NCBI RefSeq assembly: GCF_032854445.1
Contig: NC_088297.1
Coordinates: forward strand, 13,499,039 to 13,563,038
DNA length: 64,000 nt
Source: Liolophura sinensis
Taxonomy: Eukaryota > Mollusca > Polyplacophora > Chitonida > Chitonidae
Direction: 5' to 3'
Part shown: positions 62,946 through 64,000 of the stretch, piece by piece
Numbering within the stretch: position 1 is the stretch's first letter
How the letters are laid out: each line of letters starts with the position of its first letter
The notes under the pieces: generated by a model
Seen by the model: only the letters and a program-made list of their open reading frames with translations
Databases searched by the model: none
Told to the model about the DNA's origin: nothing
Made by a program: the position numbers and the translations under genes

Positions 62946-63485
62946 CTACACCTTATAGACACTGAGGAATTTTAAATTCCTTATCAGAAAAAACGACCAG
63001 AAAAGTACATTTTTACAGGTCAAACTTTATGTGAAATGCAATAAATTTAAAGCACAAGAAAATGGTAATTTCCTGTCACATATATGAAATCTCAAAATGT
63101 CAAATTTCCAACAGGCCCCAAAACCTACATGTCATTGCATTTTAGACTTCGGAACATTGTTTTGTTTGTTGTAAGTGCCACACTCAAGAATTTTTCACCT
63201 GTTAGATCTCCGCAAAACTTCTCGTGAAGGAAATAGGTATCCTGGGATTGCACTCCATATTGGTGGAAGACAAAGTGGCATTCAACAAATATGTGGAAAA
63301 GCCTCATGAAAGTCCGTCAATCGCTTACTTAGGTTATGGGGAAATCTAGAAATTAGTGGTTCAAGGCTCTGACTGAAGCCGCACCTCGTGTTTCAGATGT
63401 TTGGAGATGAGTACCTTAGCTATTCAAAATTAATTTGCATATTTATCTGATTGACGTTTTACGCCACACTCAAGAGTATTTCACT
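62946..63485. other. Unrecognised sequence with a SINE 3' fragment
   Basis: 63445-63485 is a reversed SINE A 3' end (GATTGACGTTTTACGCCAC). No gene was seen. Confidence 0.4.
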
Positions 63486-63489
63486 TTAC

Positions 63490-63885
63490 CACTGCAGCTA
63501 GTCTGTATTATCTCACTTGAACTTACGGCAGATATTGTGGTAAGTTTGCAGTTTTGGTCAGAAGTCGCTCCATTTGAAATCATCATACAATGCTGCTGCG
63601 TTGTAAAACTGAATTACCCACCTTATCTTCTTGTTTCACTGACATCCAAGCACTTATAGTCTGTCGTTCTCTCCTCGTCAACAGTTAGTTTTTGCCTGGT
63701 AAGTCCATTCTGAACTATTTTTTGAGGAGCGAAATGTTCTACACCTCTTCTCCATTCACGCATGACTTTTAGGCCTACCAGCCATTGTATGTGATTGGAC
63801 TGCCTGTGTCACATGCTTCAAAAACACTGAAACTCTTAATGATTTCAAATGGAGTGACTTCTGACTATTGTCAACTGCAGCATAC
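63490..63885. repeat. Inverted repeat with 30-base arms
   Basis: GGTCAGAAGTCGCTCCATTT (about 63557) pairs with AAATGGAGTGACTTCTGACT (about 63848), continuing through TGAAATCAT / ATGATTTCA. CACTGCAGC and CAACTGCAGC lie outside the arms. The loop is about 250 bases. Probably a non-autonomous DNA element. Confidence 0.6.
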
Positions 63886-64000
63886 CGTCAGGTTTTATCA
63901 CAAGATCTGCTTCAAGTTCTAGTCAAAAAATTCAGACTAAAACAAACAAGGTCAAACAAGGTGAGAGAAAACTTGGCAGTGTCTGGGAGAAATCCACGTC

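Noticed and set aside
61182-64000. N-terminal exons (possibly a UBA domain) of the PTRH2-family gene
   Set aside because: I searched the - strand for a matching exon and found none, so I do not call one.

Overview
The window is animal nuclear DNA. Genes are broken into short exons with GT-AG introns, the intergenic and intronic DNA is AT-rich, and SINEs, MITEs and minisatellites are very dense. The commonest SINE has a tRNA-like head and ends in a tail of the type ATATTCTTGAGTACGGCGT followed by CAAATAAATAAAT. That tail, and a second SINE ending in a 'TTAAACCCCAAGCACTCACTC' style tail, are patterns I associate with molluscs and other lophotrochozoans. The host is therefore probably a lophotrochozoan, most likely a mollusc; the species cannot be told from this window.

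Three protein-coding genes are supported by splicing the exons together by eye. (1) On the + strand, 1062-23140, twelve coding exons encode a complete 483-residue MBOAT-family lysophospholipid acyltransferase (MBOAT1/2 type) with the catalytic Asn341/His373 pair. (2) On the - strand, 51302-39249, eight coding exons encode a complete 417-residue squalene synthase (FDFT1), with both Asp-rich motifs and the catalytic Tyr171 at the same residue numbers as in the human enzyme. (3) On the - strand, 61181-56376, three exons encode the C-terminal part of a Pth2-type peptidyl-tRNA hydrolase (PTRH2 family); its 5' exons were not found in the window. Genes 1 and 2 converge on a 16 kb intergenic block. 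Genes 2 and 3 are head-to-tail and about 5 kb apart.

Layout: 1-1061 upstream of the acyltransferase; 1062-23140 the acyltransferase, its introns loaded with SINEs and fold-back MITEs; 23141-27876 mostly unannotated, perhaps 3' UTR; 27877-35735 five successive minisatellites, ending in a 3.1 kb array of a 22-bp unit; 36030-37460 a fold-back (palindromic) region; 37500-39030 a dispersed repeat and mostly empty sequence; 39249-51302 squalene synthase; 52260-53650 a 39-bp minisatellite; 53884-56300 SINEs and a dispersed repeat; 56376-61181 the PTRH2-family gene; 61182-64000 MITEs, SINE pieces and an inverted repeat.

The most unusual feature is how tandem repeats relate to splice sites. Four minisatellites in the acyltransferase gene and one in the PTRH2-family gene have a genuine exon-intron junction as one of their repeat units, so a single exon end is followed or preceded by 7 to about 20 copies of its own splice-site region. 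A fifth acyltransferase junction (the exon 2 acceptor) is duplicated once, and a tandem repeat in squalene synthase starts at the stop codon. Of the 40 splice junctions in the window, six are thus tandemly duplicated. This looks like a recurring process rather than chance, and is the strongest candidate for something undescribed. The three genes have unrelated biochemical roles (phospholipid remodelling, sterol synthesis, translation quality control); I see no operon-like relation.
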